Assembly: GCA_007844125.1 (NCBI GenBank) | Contig: CM017561.1 | Location: forward strand, 19,276,170-19,340,169 | Reading direction: 5' to 3' | Source of the DNA: Sinonovacula constricta | Lineage: Eukaryota; Mollusca; Bivalvia; Cardiida; Solecurtidae | Length of the DNA stretch: 64,000 bases | Shown: positions 36,629 to 49,697 of the stretch, one piece after another | Layout of the letters: each line of letters begins with the position of its first letter | Position numbering within the stretch: the first letter of the stretch is position 1 | The notes under the pieces: generated by a model | The model's input: the letters and a program-made list of their open reading frames with translations, nothing else | Databases searched by the model: none | What the model was told of the DNA's origin: nothing | Made by a program: the position numbers and the translations under genes

Positions 36629-39320
36629 CGTTTAAGAATGTTTTAACGGTCCATGTTTAAGTGTACCTTATCATAATGTTTTAACTGTCCATGTTTTAGT
36701 GGACTTTTTCCCAGTGTTTTAACGGTCCATGTTTTAGTTGACCTTATTAAAATCTTCATTATCCATGTTTAGTGGACCCCGTATTCATTTTAAGTGGACC
36801 TTATCAGAATGTTTTAGCTGTCCATGTTTAAGTGGAACTTATCCTAGTGTTTTAACCCTCCATGTTTTAGTGGACCTTATTAAAATGTTTACTATCCATG
36901 TTTAGTGGACCTTATCAGAATGTTTTCGAACCTTATCAGAATGTTTTAACTGTCAATGTTTTAGTGGACCTTATTAGAATGTTTTAACCGTCCATGTTTA
37001 AGTGGACCTTATCCTAGTGTTTTAACCGTCCATGTTTAAGCGGACCTTATCCTAGTGTTTTAACCGTCCATGTTTAAGTGGACCTTATCAGAATGTTTTA
37101 ACTGTCCATGTTTAAGTGGACCTTATCAGAATGTTTTAACTGTCCTTGTTTTAGTGGACCTTATCAGAATGTTTTAACTGTCCATGTTTAAGTGGACCTT
37201 ATCAGAATGTTTTAACTGTCCATGTTTAAGTGGACCTTATCAGAATGCTTTAACTGTCCATGTTTTAGTGGACCTTATCAGAATGTTTTAACTGTCCATG
37301 TTTAAGTGGACCTTATCCTAGTGTTTTAACTGTCCATGTTTTAGTGGACCTTATCAGAATGTTTTAACTGTCCATGTTTTAGTGGACCTTATCAGAATGT
37401 TTTAACTGTCCTTGTTTTAGTGGACCTTATCAGAATGTTTTAACTGTCCATGTTTAAGTGGACCTTATCAGAATGCTTTAACTGTCCATGTTTTAGTGGA
37501 CCTTATCAGAATGTTTTAACTGTCCATGTTTTAGTGGACCGTATCAGAATGTTTTAACTGTCCTTGTTTTAGTAGACCTTATCAGAATGTTTTAACTGTC
37601 CATGTTTAAGTGGACCTTATCCTAGTGTTTTAACTGTCCATGTTTTAGTGGACCTTATCAGAATGTTTTAACTGTCCATGTTTTAGTGGACCTTATCAGA
37701 ATGTTTTAACTGTCCATGTTTTAGTGGACCTTATCAGAATGTTTTAACTGTCCATGTTTTAGTGGACCTTATCAGAATGTTTTAACTGTCCATGTTTTAG
37801 TGGACCTTATCAGAATGTTTTAACTGTCCTTGTTTTAGTGGACCTTATCAGAATGTTTTAACTGTCCATGTTTAAGTGGACCTTATCAGAATGTTTTAAC
37901 TGTCCATGTTTTAGTGGACCTTATCAGAATGTTTTAACTGTCCATGTTTTAGTGGACCTTATCCTAGTGTTTTAACTGTCCATGTTTTAGTGGACCTTAT
38001 CAGAATGTTTTAACTGTCCTTGTTTTAGTGGACCTTATCAGAATGTTTTAACTGTCCTTGTTTTAGTGGACCTTATCAGAATGTTTTAACTGTCCATGTT
38101 TAAGTGGACCTTATCAGAATGTTTTAACTGTCCTTGTTTTAGTGGACCTTATCAGAATGTTTTAACTGTCCATGTTTTAGTGGACCTTATCAGAATGTTT
38201 TAACTGTCCATGTTTTAGTGGACCTTATCAGAATGTTTTAACTGTCCATGTTTTAGTGGACCTTATCAGAATGTTTTAACTGTCCATGTTTTAGTGGACC
38301 TTATCAGAATGTTTTAACTGTCCATGTTTTAGTGGACCTTATCAGAATGTTTTAACTGTCCATGTTTTAGTGGACCTTATCAGAATGTTTTAACTGTCCA
38401 TGTTTAAGTGGACCTTATCCTAGTGTTTTAACTGTCCATGTTTTAGTGGACCTTATCAGAATGTTTTAACTGTCCATGTTTAAGTGGACCTTATCAGAAT
38501 GTTTTAACTGTCCATGTTTAAGTGGACCTTATCAGAATGTTTTAACTGTCCATGTTTAAGTGGACCTTATCAGAATGTTTTAACTGTCCATGTTTTAGTG
38601 GACCTTATCAGAATGTTTTAACTGTCCATGTTTTAGTGGACCTTATCCTAGTGTTTTAACTGTCCATGTTTTAGTGGACCTTATCAGAATGTTTAAACTG
38701 TCCTTGTTTTAGTGGACCTTATCAGAATGTTTTAACTGTCCATGTTTAAGTGGACCTTATCAGAATGCTTTAACTGTCCATGTTTTAGTGGACCTTATCA
38801 GAATGCTTTAACTGTCCATGTTTTAGTGGACCTTATCAGAATGCTTAAACTGTCCATGTTTTAGTGGACCTTATCAGAATGCTTTAACTGTCCATGTTTT
38901 AGTGGACCTTATCAGAATGCTTTAACTGTCCTTGTTTTAGTGGACCTTATCAGAATGTTTTTAATGTCCATGTTTAAGTGGACCTTATCAGAATGCTTTA
39001 TCTGTCCATGTTTAAGTGGACCTTATCAGAATGCTTTAACTGTCCATGTTTTAGTGGACCTTATCAGAATGCTTTAACTGTCCATGTTTTAGTGGACCTT
39101 ATCAGAATGCTTTAACTGTCCTTGCTTTAGTGGACCTTATCAGAATGTTTTAATGTCCATGTTTTAGTGGACCTTATCAGAATGCTTTAACTGTCCATGT
39201 TTAAGTGGACCTTATCAGAATGCTTTAACTGTCCATGTTTTAGTGGACCTTATCAGAATGTTTTTAATGTCCATGTTTAAGTGGACCTTATCAGAATGTT
39301 TTAACTGTCCTTGTTTAATA
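36629..39320 (+). repeat. 38-bp minisatellite, ~70 units
   Basis: The unit reads TTTTAACTGTCCATG, then TTTTAGTGGACCTTATCAG, then AATG. The period is exactly 38 over long stretches (for example TGGACCTTAT at 37801 and 37839). Variants are CCTAGTG for CAGAATG, CCTTG for CCATG, TTTAAG for TTTTAG and GCTTTAAC. The first units (36629-36900) are more diverged and contain partial units. Stops in all frames rule out coding. Confidence 0.97.
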
Positions 39321-41689
39321 TCGACCTGATCACAGTTTTGTATAGATTGTAGGTAATGGAACAGAAACCATGTGATCCAAAATTAAAGATTAATATTACT
39401 GGCTTATATATAGTATATATAAAATGACGTATTTTATAACAGTTTGGAGAGCTATGTATAAGGCTTGAGAAAGATATACGGAATAATTAAACAATACAAA
39501 CACTTTACAATTAAAATATAAAATTAAAAGACTGGTATGATTTTTTTATTTGAAACATTACCATGTATCTAAAATGAAAGAACTGATTGCTCTCAATGAA
39601 ATGCGACAAAAGATTCTCATCAGTTGATCATAATAACCATCAATGCGTTTGAAAAAGTGTAACGTTTTTCTATACATTTGTATACATTTGAACACCTCAA
39701 CTCCCAAGGTCATTGTGTCTTGTTACCTTTCATTTTCACTTTTTGGTATTGTTAGTGATCAGACACTAAGCATGTTGTTAATTTAACAGCTAGATGCATT
39801 TAATGAACCCTTAATAATACAAGTATGATCAAAGAAAAAAAACTAACAATGGTCGTATTTTCACAATGAAACATCATTATTTCCAGCTAGTCTCCAATTT
39901 AATGTCCCCGCATGGTCATTTGTCTTCTGTAATGGTACTTGCTACCATCCAATGTGACCAGGTGGCATTGTTTTAATTGGACACCAAGATGAAAGCGCCG
40001 TGTAGGCGAAAGAAAAAGTACATATCATTATTTTCTCATTTTTATTAATTGCAAATAAGTCTTCAATGTGACGAGGAATGACCTTGGACCATTGGTACAA
40101 AGGCGTCATTGATATTTTATGTTACCAGTCAACAGTCGTCGTATTTTGTATTCCAGCGTGTTTCATGTGACAACTTTGAATTAGAAATATGATATAAATG
40201 GTGCCTAAGTTCTGTTGTATTATCATTTTAATAACAATGATTTTGAATAGTTCAGAGCTCCGCATTTATCATATTATTAAGTCCGACTTCAAATAAATAA
40301 ATCTGGTTTTGTGATATCTATAATTACAAAATTTTACGCTCTAAACAAATACATTTAGAAATCAATCGACAATTATCTTCACAAAATGGCCTTTTCTCGG
40401 AAAAGGTCACTGACCACTGACATTTAGAAGCTCCATCATTATGTTCACACCATGAACCGTTTGTTGAGTGTTTGGTGCCATCCTACTGTTTGTATAAACG
40501 TAGCCATCAGAACACAATTAGGTTTTTGTACTATGGCAACCACAAACAAGCGGCTTTCCTTATACCAGAAAATGTAGATTTGTTTTCAAGGGCTCGTTAT
40601 TTATTTAGCCATTTTCCCAATTGTGAAACCGTGTGTTTACAGTTTGGAACATGATCACGCAAAAAGGTGTCGGAATTTCAGTCATCGTTGACCGATATTT
40701 TTTCCCTCTTTTTTTTCTCTCTCTCCAACAAATGTCAACAAACGCGTGACATACTAGGACTGTTATTGAAATTGTTAATGCTTTCATTAATGCCCCCATA
40801 TGATATTGGGCGTCGTGTTTGCTTAAAGGTCGACGATGAAAAGAAACTTTATATGTATTGTTAAACTGGCCTTCTTTATTAAACTACTTTTTTCGTTTCA
40901 TAAAGTTACCCTGGCGTGTTATGGTTTTTTCTATTTGTTGTAGCTATGAAATATATGATTGACGGGTAAATAATAAGCAATGTCAATTGTTCAATATTAA
41001 AGTGTCACTTTGAATAGGTCTATTCAATTTAACGAGTTGGATACGGTGACCGGGGAATATAATTTCTTTGTTCTTCTATAACCTTTTTCTCACAATTAAC
41101 CTTCGGGCTTCGGCGTAACATTTTTTTTTTTTTTTTTACTTTGGATCTCGATTGATTGGTATTAGTCTTTTGTAGAAATTATGGACATGACAATAGTCTC
41201 CGAGAGAACTCGGTAACCTGACAGTCTATGACATGGGAACTATCAGGATGACGACAGTGCCCGTGGGACAAAATAGGACAAGCAAAAAATCCAGTAATAA
41301 TGGTATCGCATAGATTTAACTCTCTGAGTGGGCGTGGCAAAATTGAGTTATTAAGTGTCCAAGTGTCCCAGCTATAACTTTGCTATTTTTCACAGGTATA
41401 TAATACTGAAAAAGACACGAAGGTGTGTCGTGCATAGTGCACAGCCCACACGGTCAATGTCATTGTCAATGTCAATGTCATACATCCAAACAAATTATTG
41501 GTACATTAAATGCTCCTGCGAAATGCTGCTTTACATTGTCTTTATTTATAGATTAAAAAGAGAATGGCTATTTAAAGCGACGGGTTTTCATGATTAGTTT
41601 TGTCGATTAATTGAGAAAGTGTCCCAAACCGTCTTTGCTCAGAGTACAGTTTGACATTATGTAGAAATGATGCACAGCTTCACCAAACA
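39321..41689. other. unique AT-rich DNA, nothing recognised
   Basis: A T17 run lies at about 41121-41137 and a short TGTCAA hexamer run at 41456-41480. Open frames at 40472-40864 overlap on both strands and carry no domain. Confidence 0.45.
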
Positions 41690-41733
41690 TATTTTACATG
41701 TATTTTATATAAGCAAACTGTTAGATACCACCT
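41690..41733 (+). mobile_element. TTAA MITE family, right terminus only
   Basis: CAAACTGTTAGATACCACCT ends at 41733 and is followed by TTAA (41734-41737), matching the right end of the copy at 50908. Upstream sequence is only loosely similar and no left terminus was found. Confidence 0.6.
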
Positions 41734-41739
41734 TTAAAG

Positions 41740-43915
41740 TGAAATAGTAAGTGCAAGTGAAGTGACCAACGTCAAAAGCAACCTGGACAAGGTATGTATG
41801 AAGTACAAGAGCTGTCTTACGGCTGACACTTACTAAACACGTGCACTAACTGTTTATTAATTCAAACTATAATTCCGTTTAATTACAACGGTATGACCAG
41901 CAAAACTGAATGACTTTGAGGAAAATGTATTGAGGGGAAGGTTAAGCACGATAGGGATTACAAATTTCTTAGTATTACAAAGATATCGCATAGATAATAT
42001 ATATTTCTTACTTCCATGTCCGTAATTATTTGAATAAAGATCGTAATAACCTGTTACGATTGCCGATTCACAAAGTAAAATCTTCTACTTATAGATTTGA
42101 GGCAAAATGCAATAAAATATTGATATTTCTTTTACTCGCATCCTTTTTGTTTCTTTTTGGATGTCAAAATAAGTAATAATAATAACGACCTTGTTTTCTC
42201 GGACATACTTACATTCGGCTTACAACTGTGTTGTTGTTTTGGAGAGAGATAAAGGTATTATCATACTATCAATTCAGTTATCGAAGACGGTCTACTTTTC
42301 AAACAACACAACAATTTAGGTGCGATCTATTTACGCACAACGAGGTTTGTACACGTTGGGAAAACTGGGCCAATTCTCCCTTGAATTACTTCCGTATTTC
42401 GGTCTTGATATTTTAATTCCTCACTGTGTGACGCAGTCACTTGTTTTTATCCCCCCACCCCTTCCTACCCTAATATAGTTTCAGGACAAATGGATTATTA
42501 GGAAAAATGGATTTTTAAAACTTGTCATCAATAGGGAGATCTTTTATCACAGTAAGTGTGGGCTTTAAAGGGCTACACGGATCATGTTAACAGTATTCTT
42601 TGGGCATACAAATCACAAACCCCGCATTGATCTAAACGTTTCAAGATAATGAGGAAGATACGGACCACAATCATCTAGTACGGTAATCGTATGTTTACAT
42701 AGAAAATAAACTATGGCTGAAGTATGTTGTAGTATGATCTATTAAATAAATAGGCGATTCATATTTCACATGAGTTCTCAAAGGTCGGACGCATATTGTC
42801 ATAACATTTGGCGTTTTCTTCTATTTCGAATGTCATTTTGCATGACTAACAGTCATTGCACCTTCTTCTATGTAGAATGTTATGTTCCTCGTTTAATTCC
42901 CTTTGAAGCGATATATATATATAAATGCTCAAAATGGCGGTGCACTGGTTTGTTAAGCTATAACAATTAAAAGTAGCTGAAAAACGTTGTTACGCATTTG
43001 ATTTTTCCAATCTAGAGGCAACACAAAATTTTGAAGGGCATAAAATGTAACATTTGATTTCACTATTTCTCGTGGATCAACACACCTTTACTTTTTGTAA
43101 AAAAAAGCAAATTTTACGAACTTTCACCACGTCGATTTAATATGACTCACAAAATTCTCGACACCTTGTCCGGCCGGCAATGATGACAAATTGCGCTTTG
43201 TCCTATGCTGAAACACAACGATCTCTGTCCATTTTGCTTGTTATGTAAAAATAGATCACGAAGTTTGTAAAGCTTATTCCGTTGAGTTGCTAGTACAAGA
43301 TGACATAAAAGGAAAGGCGGGGGGCATGCCATCATGTTGCGGGATCATCGACAACATAGTCTGACACACTGTCATTGGCCTGCTTCCCTCGTGTCTAGAC
43401 AAAATATCTGTCTTACACACAGCATACCATCGGACCTGAAAGGAAATAGAGATTAAAATAGCTTCTGTCCTGGTCGTAAAATCCTTTGAAGCTTCGATGT
43501 TCGGCAGTTAAAACAATTAAAACAATCGTTTCAAGTCGCATGTCAATATGACCTTATAAACATCTTTGCTTGATGCCAACACGAATGGCAAATTAAATAT
43601 TGCATAAAACTATTACTAGTAAAATGATGATTTCCGCTGATTTCACGTTGTACGTAATTAAAATGTTAATTTAGGCCAATCACCCATCTAATAATGGATC
43701 TTCAAACAGTAGGGCAAGAACTTTTCAGCTCACCTCTGACACGCCAGTGGTTCTAGCCAGACATTTGCCGTTACCTCGCCTAATAGTAACCTTGACATGC
43801 TTCTGTATATAAAAATCAACCAACAAAAATAAATTACAACAATTACAATATATAAATTTGGAAGATATAGAACAAATGGCCAGAAATGTTACAAATGACC
43901 ATCAATTTAAGCAAA

Positions 43916-43955
<40 letters not shown>

Positions 43956-45330
43956 GTTATTATTATTCGTTATTTTTATATTTCGCTATTATTAACATTA
44001 TTACCATATTTATGTGTTAAGGTATAAACGTTGACACATATTTGACCCATATAAGAATATTTATTTAGATATGCTACTTGTTCTGCATTTAACATATTCC
44101 TTTCTATGCTAATATAAAGCTTCCATTACAGTGTAATGAAGCCATCAGTATGAGAACACTGACTAAAGTTAAAGCAATGAAGACGTATGTGTCCTCTCCA
44201 TCAGCCTATAATTATGTCACATGACAACGCACCAATACAGGTATAAACTGGTGCATATGCAAATGTCGAAGCCTTTTAATTAAGCGAAGAAATTGCACAT
44301 TTAAAGTGAACTCAACCAAATGAACTTTCAACTAAAACTTAATAAGAATTTTCTATCTAAAGCAGTATAGAAAGAACTTTTTTTCTTTATAATAATTAAA
44401 TGTTTATGAATAAATTACGTTGTAGTACAGAAACTTTGAAACAGGTATTGGTTGTTGTTGTTTTTTACATAAAAATGCATAGACGTTGTGTTTGTACAAT
44501 GTTTAGTACATGTAAATAACACATTGGATTTGTTTCGCTTTTTAAAATAAAGGTTAACGTGTAGTTAGATGCTTTAGAGACTCTTTTCTCTTTCATACAG
44601 ATTCGGCGATGGGTCTTTATAAAGTTTAAATAGGTAAGTTTGATGAACCATAAATACTTTTTAAAGCCTAATATACCTTAATTTTTACTGTAAAATAAAA
44701 TATAACAAAAGGTATAATATATAGCAACACGCGATATCCAAGCCAGAGGACTCAAGTATGATGGTAAGCACATAACCAACCACGTGACCATAAAGACATG
44801 CTGTTTGAGATGATCGGAAATCTCGACAATTTTTGTAAACCTCGTTGTCCAAAAAAAGTTACTACTTCATTTTTCATTCACCGAGAACATATGTAGAAAA
44901 TACAGAGAAAAAAACAAATTGACAAACGCATTGGAGATTAAATGTACCAAATATTTTACAGAACTAAACGCATCAATTACGTAAGAACATTTTTTGTTAA
45001 ATATTTATTTCTGACATATGAACCCACTGGCAGACATGATATCTAACTACATGTAGTTTAAATGTAAGACTAGAAGGCCAGAGCATGCCTTTTAATAGTT
45101 TGACAAGAAAGCGATGATTTACCTATACGTAGGTCAAAGGGAAAGATGAAGGGCGGTGACAAGCATGGAAAGAATGAAACTGGAGTGATTTATTTCACGA
45201 TTTGTACTGTCTAACAATTGAGCTAGTGATGAAATCGTTTTACTAAGGTTAAAATACGAATTTATTAAGAAATTATGCCCAAATTCCCAAAACAGTTGTT
45301 AAAATATATTGCTACATGTAGTTGCTACAT
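41740..45330. other. unique AT-rich DNA with a (TAT)n microsatellite
   Basis: A (TAT)n tract with CGT interruptions lies at 43917-43975. No gene was recognised. Open frames such as 42228-42416 and 43147-43335 show no domain. Confidence 0.45.
43917..43975 (+). repeat. (TAT)n microsatellite
   Basis: About 13 TAT triplets are followed by two TATTCGT-interrupted segments. Confidence 0.95.
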
Positions 45331-45346
45331 GTAAACTGTCGGATAC
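45331..45346 (+). mobile_element. partial TTAA MITE terminus abutting a LINE tail
   Basis: GTAAACTGTCGGATACT matches the inner part of the family right end (AAACTGTCGGATACCACCT) and then breaks off where the LINE (AACAG)n tail begins. It could be a MITE end interrupted by LINE insertion. The rest of the MITE was not found. Confidence 0.4.
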
Positions 45347-46345
45347 TGAACAGAACAGAACATAGTTTTATTTACATTTGTACTGATGTGCCTCATCGTA
45401 TTATAAATACAATATACAAATATAGTATCTGGTTTAGTTATTAATATGAAAGAGAAGAAATAAAAAAATAACAATATATAAACCTTTTTGTCTGATAGTT
45501 GCCTTATAATTGACATAAAAGAAACAACATAAGAGAATGAACTTTATGTATTATTGACGCTTATGTTCCTTCTTACTAAGGTTGCTTTCTTGATAAAAAA
45601 GCGCGACATTAATAAGTATGTTCTTATCTTTTGAATCAAACAGCAAACACATTTAATATACAGACGGTCTATTATACAAAGCTGAGTTCAGGTTTTTTCT
45701 TCTTAAATCAGTGTATACTGGGCATACACAAACAAAATGAAAGACATCTTCAATGTCTCTGTTATTACATAGGAAACAGTATCTGCTCTCTCTAGATTCA
45801 GGATTTCATGAAAATCGTTCAGTGTGAATTCTTAGAGAATGTGCAGAAATTCTCATTTTGGTAATAAAATGTCTTGAATCATTTGGTAAAATATCCAAGT
45901 ACGGTTCGTAGTTTAGCATGTCCTTTATATTCTTATAAAATCTAATACATCATTACTATTCAATAAGCCATACCATTCTTGTGTAAAAGAGTCAATAAAA
46001 CGTTGTTTAAATACCAGAGGGAATGTTTTCTTATTAATTGAATTTTGATCCTGAAACACTTCTGAAAAACCATATCTGTCAAATAAGATTTTTACATTGT
46101 AAACCCAGTTTAAGCAACCATTTAAACAATCTTCCAAACCTTGTTTATACAATGTTACAGTTATTTTATTTGCAGAATGTATTATTTTACACCAGTACTT
46201 AATAACTTTCATAAAACGAGTAATATATAAAAGGTAGCGTCCAAGTTCTGCATATACAGCTACAGAACTGGTAAAAGAACCGATATTTCATATATTTTAA
46301 CAAAATTTTAAGTGCAGACGTTATAGTTCAAATCTAACGCTAGAG
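45347..46345 (-). pseudogene. LINE retrotransposon 3' end, decayed C-terminal domain
   Basis: Minus-strand translation gives the region downstream of reverse transcriptase seen in invertebrate LINE proteins. In order: VAVYAELGRY (about 46260-46230), MKVIKYWCKII (46212 on), a 95-codon frame to 45925, then after a frameshift LNYEPYLDILPND, MRISAHSLRIHTERF, and a CCHC-type motif. The motif is C-x2-C, nine residues, H-x4-C, with CFLCN, IEDVFHF and CPVY visible at 45722-45778. A TGA stop at 45806-45808 and frameshifts near 45660, 45917 and 46290 break it. An (AACAG)n tail at about 45347-45360 marks the 3' end. Endonuclease and reverse transcriptase are absent, so it is a 5'-truncated dead copy. 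The family comparison is from memory, not a search. Confidence 0.8.
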
Positions 46346-49300
46346 AACGGTTGTGTGCCTTTAAATGTCTAATTGATGACTTTCCTCAAGGTTTGCGGGA
46401 TTTATTGGACCATTTGCATACAAAAGAGGAAACTTAAAATGCTCTCGCACCTGGGAGGTGCACTGAAAATAATCGCCAACATACCATCATTAACAGCGAC
46501 AAAAATAAAACATAAGTGATAGGCTTATTATTCTGCATCGTCATACATTACGCCCAAACAAGGAGGCAGCATTGTTCAAAGAAAATTATCTTTTTTTCCT
46601 CCTTCAAATTAATGATTTATAATTATTAACAATGTTTGTGGTTTTGTCTACCGACGTGTTTGTACTCGACATTAAAAAGTACATGTACACGTCTCGATTT
46701 CGACGCAATACACATACAGTAGGAATAGATTCACGTTTACGAATCCATGTAACACTAATTAGGACTTCAAACAGAACACGTGCGCTCGTTTGTTTGATGT
46801 AATTCAACTCGTAGAGTACATTCGAGTTAGCCCTAACTTGTTCAAATGATGTGTTGGTCTTTGTATTCTGTTTAATGTCTTTTGTAAGATATGTTTGCAG
46901 GTGTCTCAGAATTAAATAACATAAGACAATAGAAGTTAAATTACATTTTCTGTGGGCTTATAATACATTTAACATATTTAAAATATGTATAATGTGCCTT
47001 TTCAAGTACTCTTTTTAGTATAGGTCTTGTCACGAAATGAAGCATAATGATGCTGTATTATAATTTGTAGTTGTGAAAATAATATTTTTTTGTTTGTTTA
47101 TTTTTCCATTTTCTGGAAACGTTCAGTTTTTTCTATCTTCGGTGTTGCCTTCCTCACTTTTGAGACTGTCCGCCATCCTCCGCCATTGTTGTTTACGAAT
47201 TAAGGGTCACGACCAAAGTAAATGCGGGTCAATAACAAATGCGAAACTGATCGAAACATTTCGGTTCGAAATATAGGACCCTCCAGTAATAAAGTATTTG
47301 ATAAATTTTATGATTTGTTTTTTTATTGACTCATTTTAAATAATGTTAACAACTATGGACAAATAACCATTGTATATGCCATATAATGTATCTGAAAAGT
47401 TATTTCCAGCAAATTTGATGATGAAATTCCAAAACCACATATAACTGTAACAATGTCAACGAACTGACTGTCCTAAAACACATTTTCAGATAAAAACATA
47501 TCCTAAAAAATACTTCCGAAATTACATGTAGAGATGTATAAGAAAACAATAGCAGTTGGACTTTTTTTATCTGAACTCACCAACGACCAATCTCATACTT
47601 TTTAAAATATTAAAGTAAACCCGTGTATGTTAATATTTGACACGTGGCTCTATAAAATAAATTGTCAAGTTGAATTGATAAACAATATTTACATTTTTAA
47701 ACTTAATTTAAATATGGTCCGTCTATTTTATTTTATTAATCATATAAGAATTAGTTCAGTGTAAACTCTTTTTGTCTTAAATAATACAATTTAAGTCACA
47801 ATGTCTCCTTCAAATCTTCATGCTTCTGCAAACATGAACATGGGTTTGTTTCGACTTACATATCTTGCCAAGCGTTATTTTGAGGACGAAATAAAAATAC
47901 TCTTATCAATTTGTTTTATAAACCTACATAGTGCATTGATTTAAGATGCTATGAATGATAGAAATCATGTGACAATGTTTCACACCAGGAGTTGCTATAC
48001 CGTCTGCAGTGGTGTAACGCGGCTGTAATTTGATTCCTTTAATCGCAGACGACATCAAAACTAACACCTTTATTCAGGAGCTGGGTATCATGTTTCATAG
48101 TATTGTTAAACGGACATTGACATCGCTTTATCAGAAATTTATATTTGTTCAGTCTAATTTATTTGAGCTGATAAACTGGAAGTAATTATAAAAAAAATGC
48201 AAACTATATATCCTTTGGATCGACGCTTCTTCTGTCTGTGCTTGTTTTGTTCAAATCTGTAAGAATGGAACTGTAAGAATATCTAATCGAGTCTATCAAA
48301 TCGTCTTGTTAACAATGCAGTGGAATGTCACACATAGTAAACTGAGTGAATACATTACTACACATTGATGCCTCCATATAAATAAAGGAACAATTGTCTC
48401 TTTGGCTGTATGATGATATCTTCATTATAAATTCGATGTCTGGCGTTTTGGGGGGTCAGGCACACAAGATGTTCACCTACATTTTAAATCACCACTGCCA
48501 AGTTCTTTTGTTGATACGGATTAATAGCTTTTATGAGCATAATGCCGTCTACAAGAAGATTGTATCGTAACATACGGAGAATATTGAGAATGTATCAAGG
48601 GATGAGACACGTGGCTCAAACTCACATATATCTTGAAAGGAGTTTATACTACGTGTAGGTTATTTAAGTATATAACAAGAACAGTCGTTGATGCAAAGCA
48701 TCAAAGGCGACGCAGAAAAGTGAAGAGGCAGAGATTAAAGCAATATGGGAGCAAGTAACAAAGACATCTGAAAGGTTATGATTTTTATTTTAAAGTTTTC
48801 AGTATACAATAAATCTCGAGAGAAAAAGTATGTATAACCTATATTCCTGAGACCATAAAATGTTTAAAACAAAATAAAAAGCAAAACGCCGACAACAATT
48901 GAAAAGGTTTTCTAAGATGCTACATATGTAGATGTTACAGGTGTCGAAGAAAAAGTTGCAAAATTATTACAATTAACTATAAAACTAAAGCGTACAAGCG
49001 GAAATTGCACATGTGCGGCAGCCTCATATTACAACTAAGTATAGTTCATAGAGGGTTTTTTTTCTCGAACATAGTATGTTTTTTTCTCGGTATCTTTTTG
49101 TTTATTTTCAAAGTTATTTTGAAAGTTACATACACACAAAAATAAATATAAAAATAGATAAATAAAATAGAACGCCGTTTGCGGAATAGGACCCGTATTT
49201 TACCAGGTTTAAAAAGTCCGCAAAACAAACTTTTCCCATGTGCGAATTTCAGTGAGCATTCCAGCGCGTCGCCAATAAAAGTCCTACTTTTTCTGATTTG

Positions 49301-49690
49301 ACACGTAAAAAGTTGTATGCACATATAGTTTCGGGTAAATTTCCAGAAAGTTTGTAAAATTATGGAAATTGAATTCTGTTGCAGTCAGACCTAAATAGTA
49401 ATAATATACTTGTTTTTACACTCCCTTGATTATTGCTTTTATACACTTGCAACATAATGTCCGAAATGCAATATTGTACAAACTCAGTCATTAACGTAAC
49501 TGTTTGGCTTGGGATTGACGCAATAATAAAATACAAATTAAGCGCGCATTAAATGGGTCACTTACGTAAAAAATGGCCAAGTCGCTTTCAAGGCCGAATT
49601 TCCACATTTGAACATTCACATTAAATATATAATTGGATCATATAACATCATATTTTTATAAATAAGTGTTTTTATGTTAAAACAATCATA
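46346..49690. other. unique AT-rich DNA, nothing recognised
   Basis: No gene or repeat family was recognised. Frames at 46604-46807, 47073-47276 and 49046-49324 carry no domain. Confidence 0.45.
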
Positions 49691-49697
49691 GATTTAA

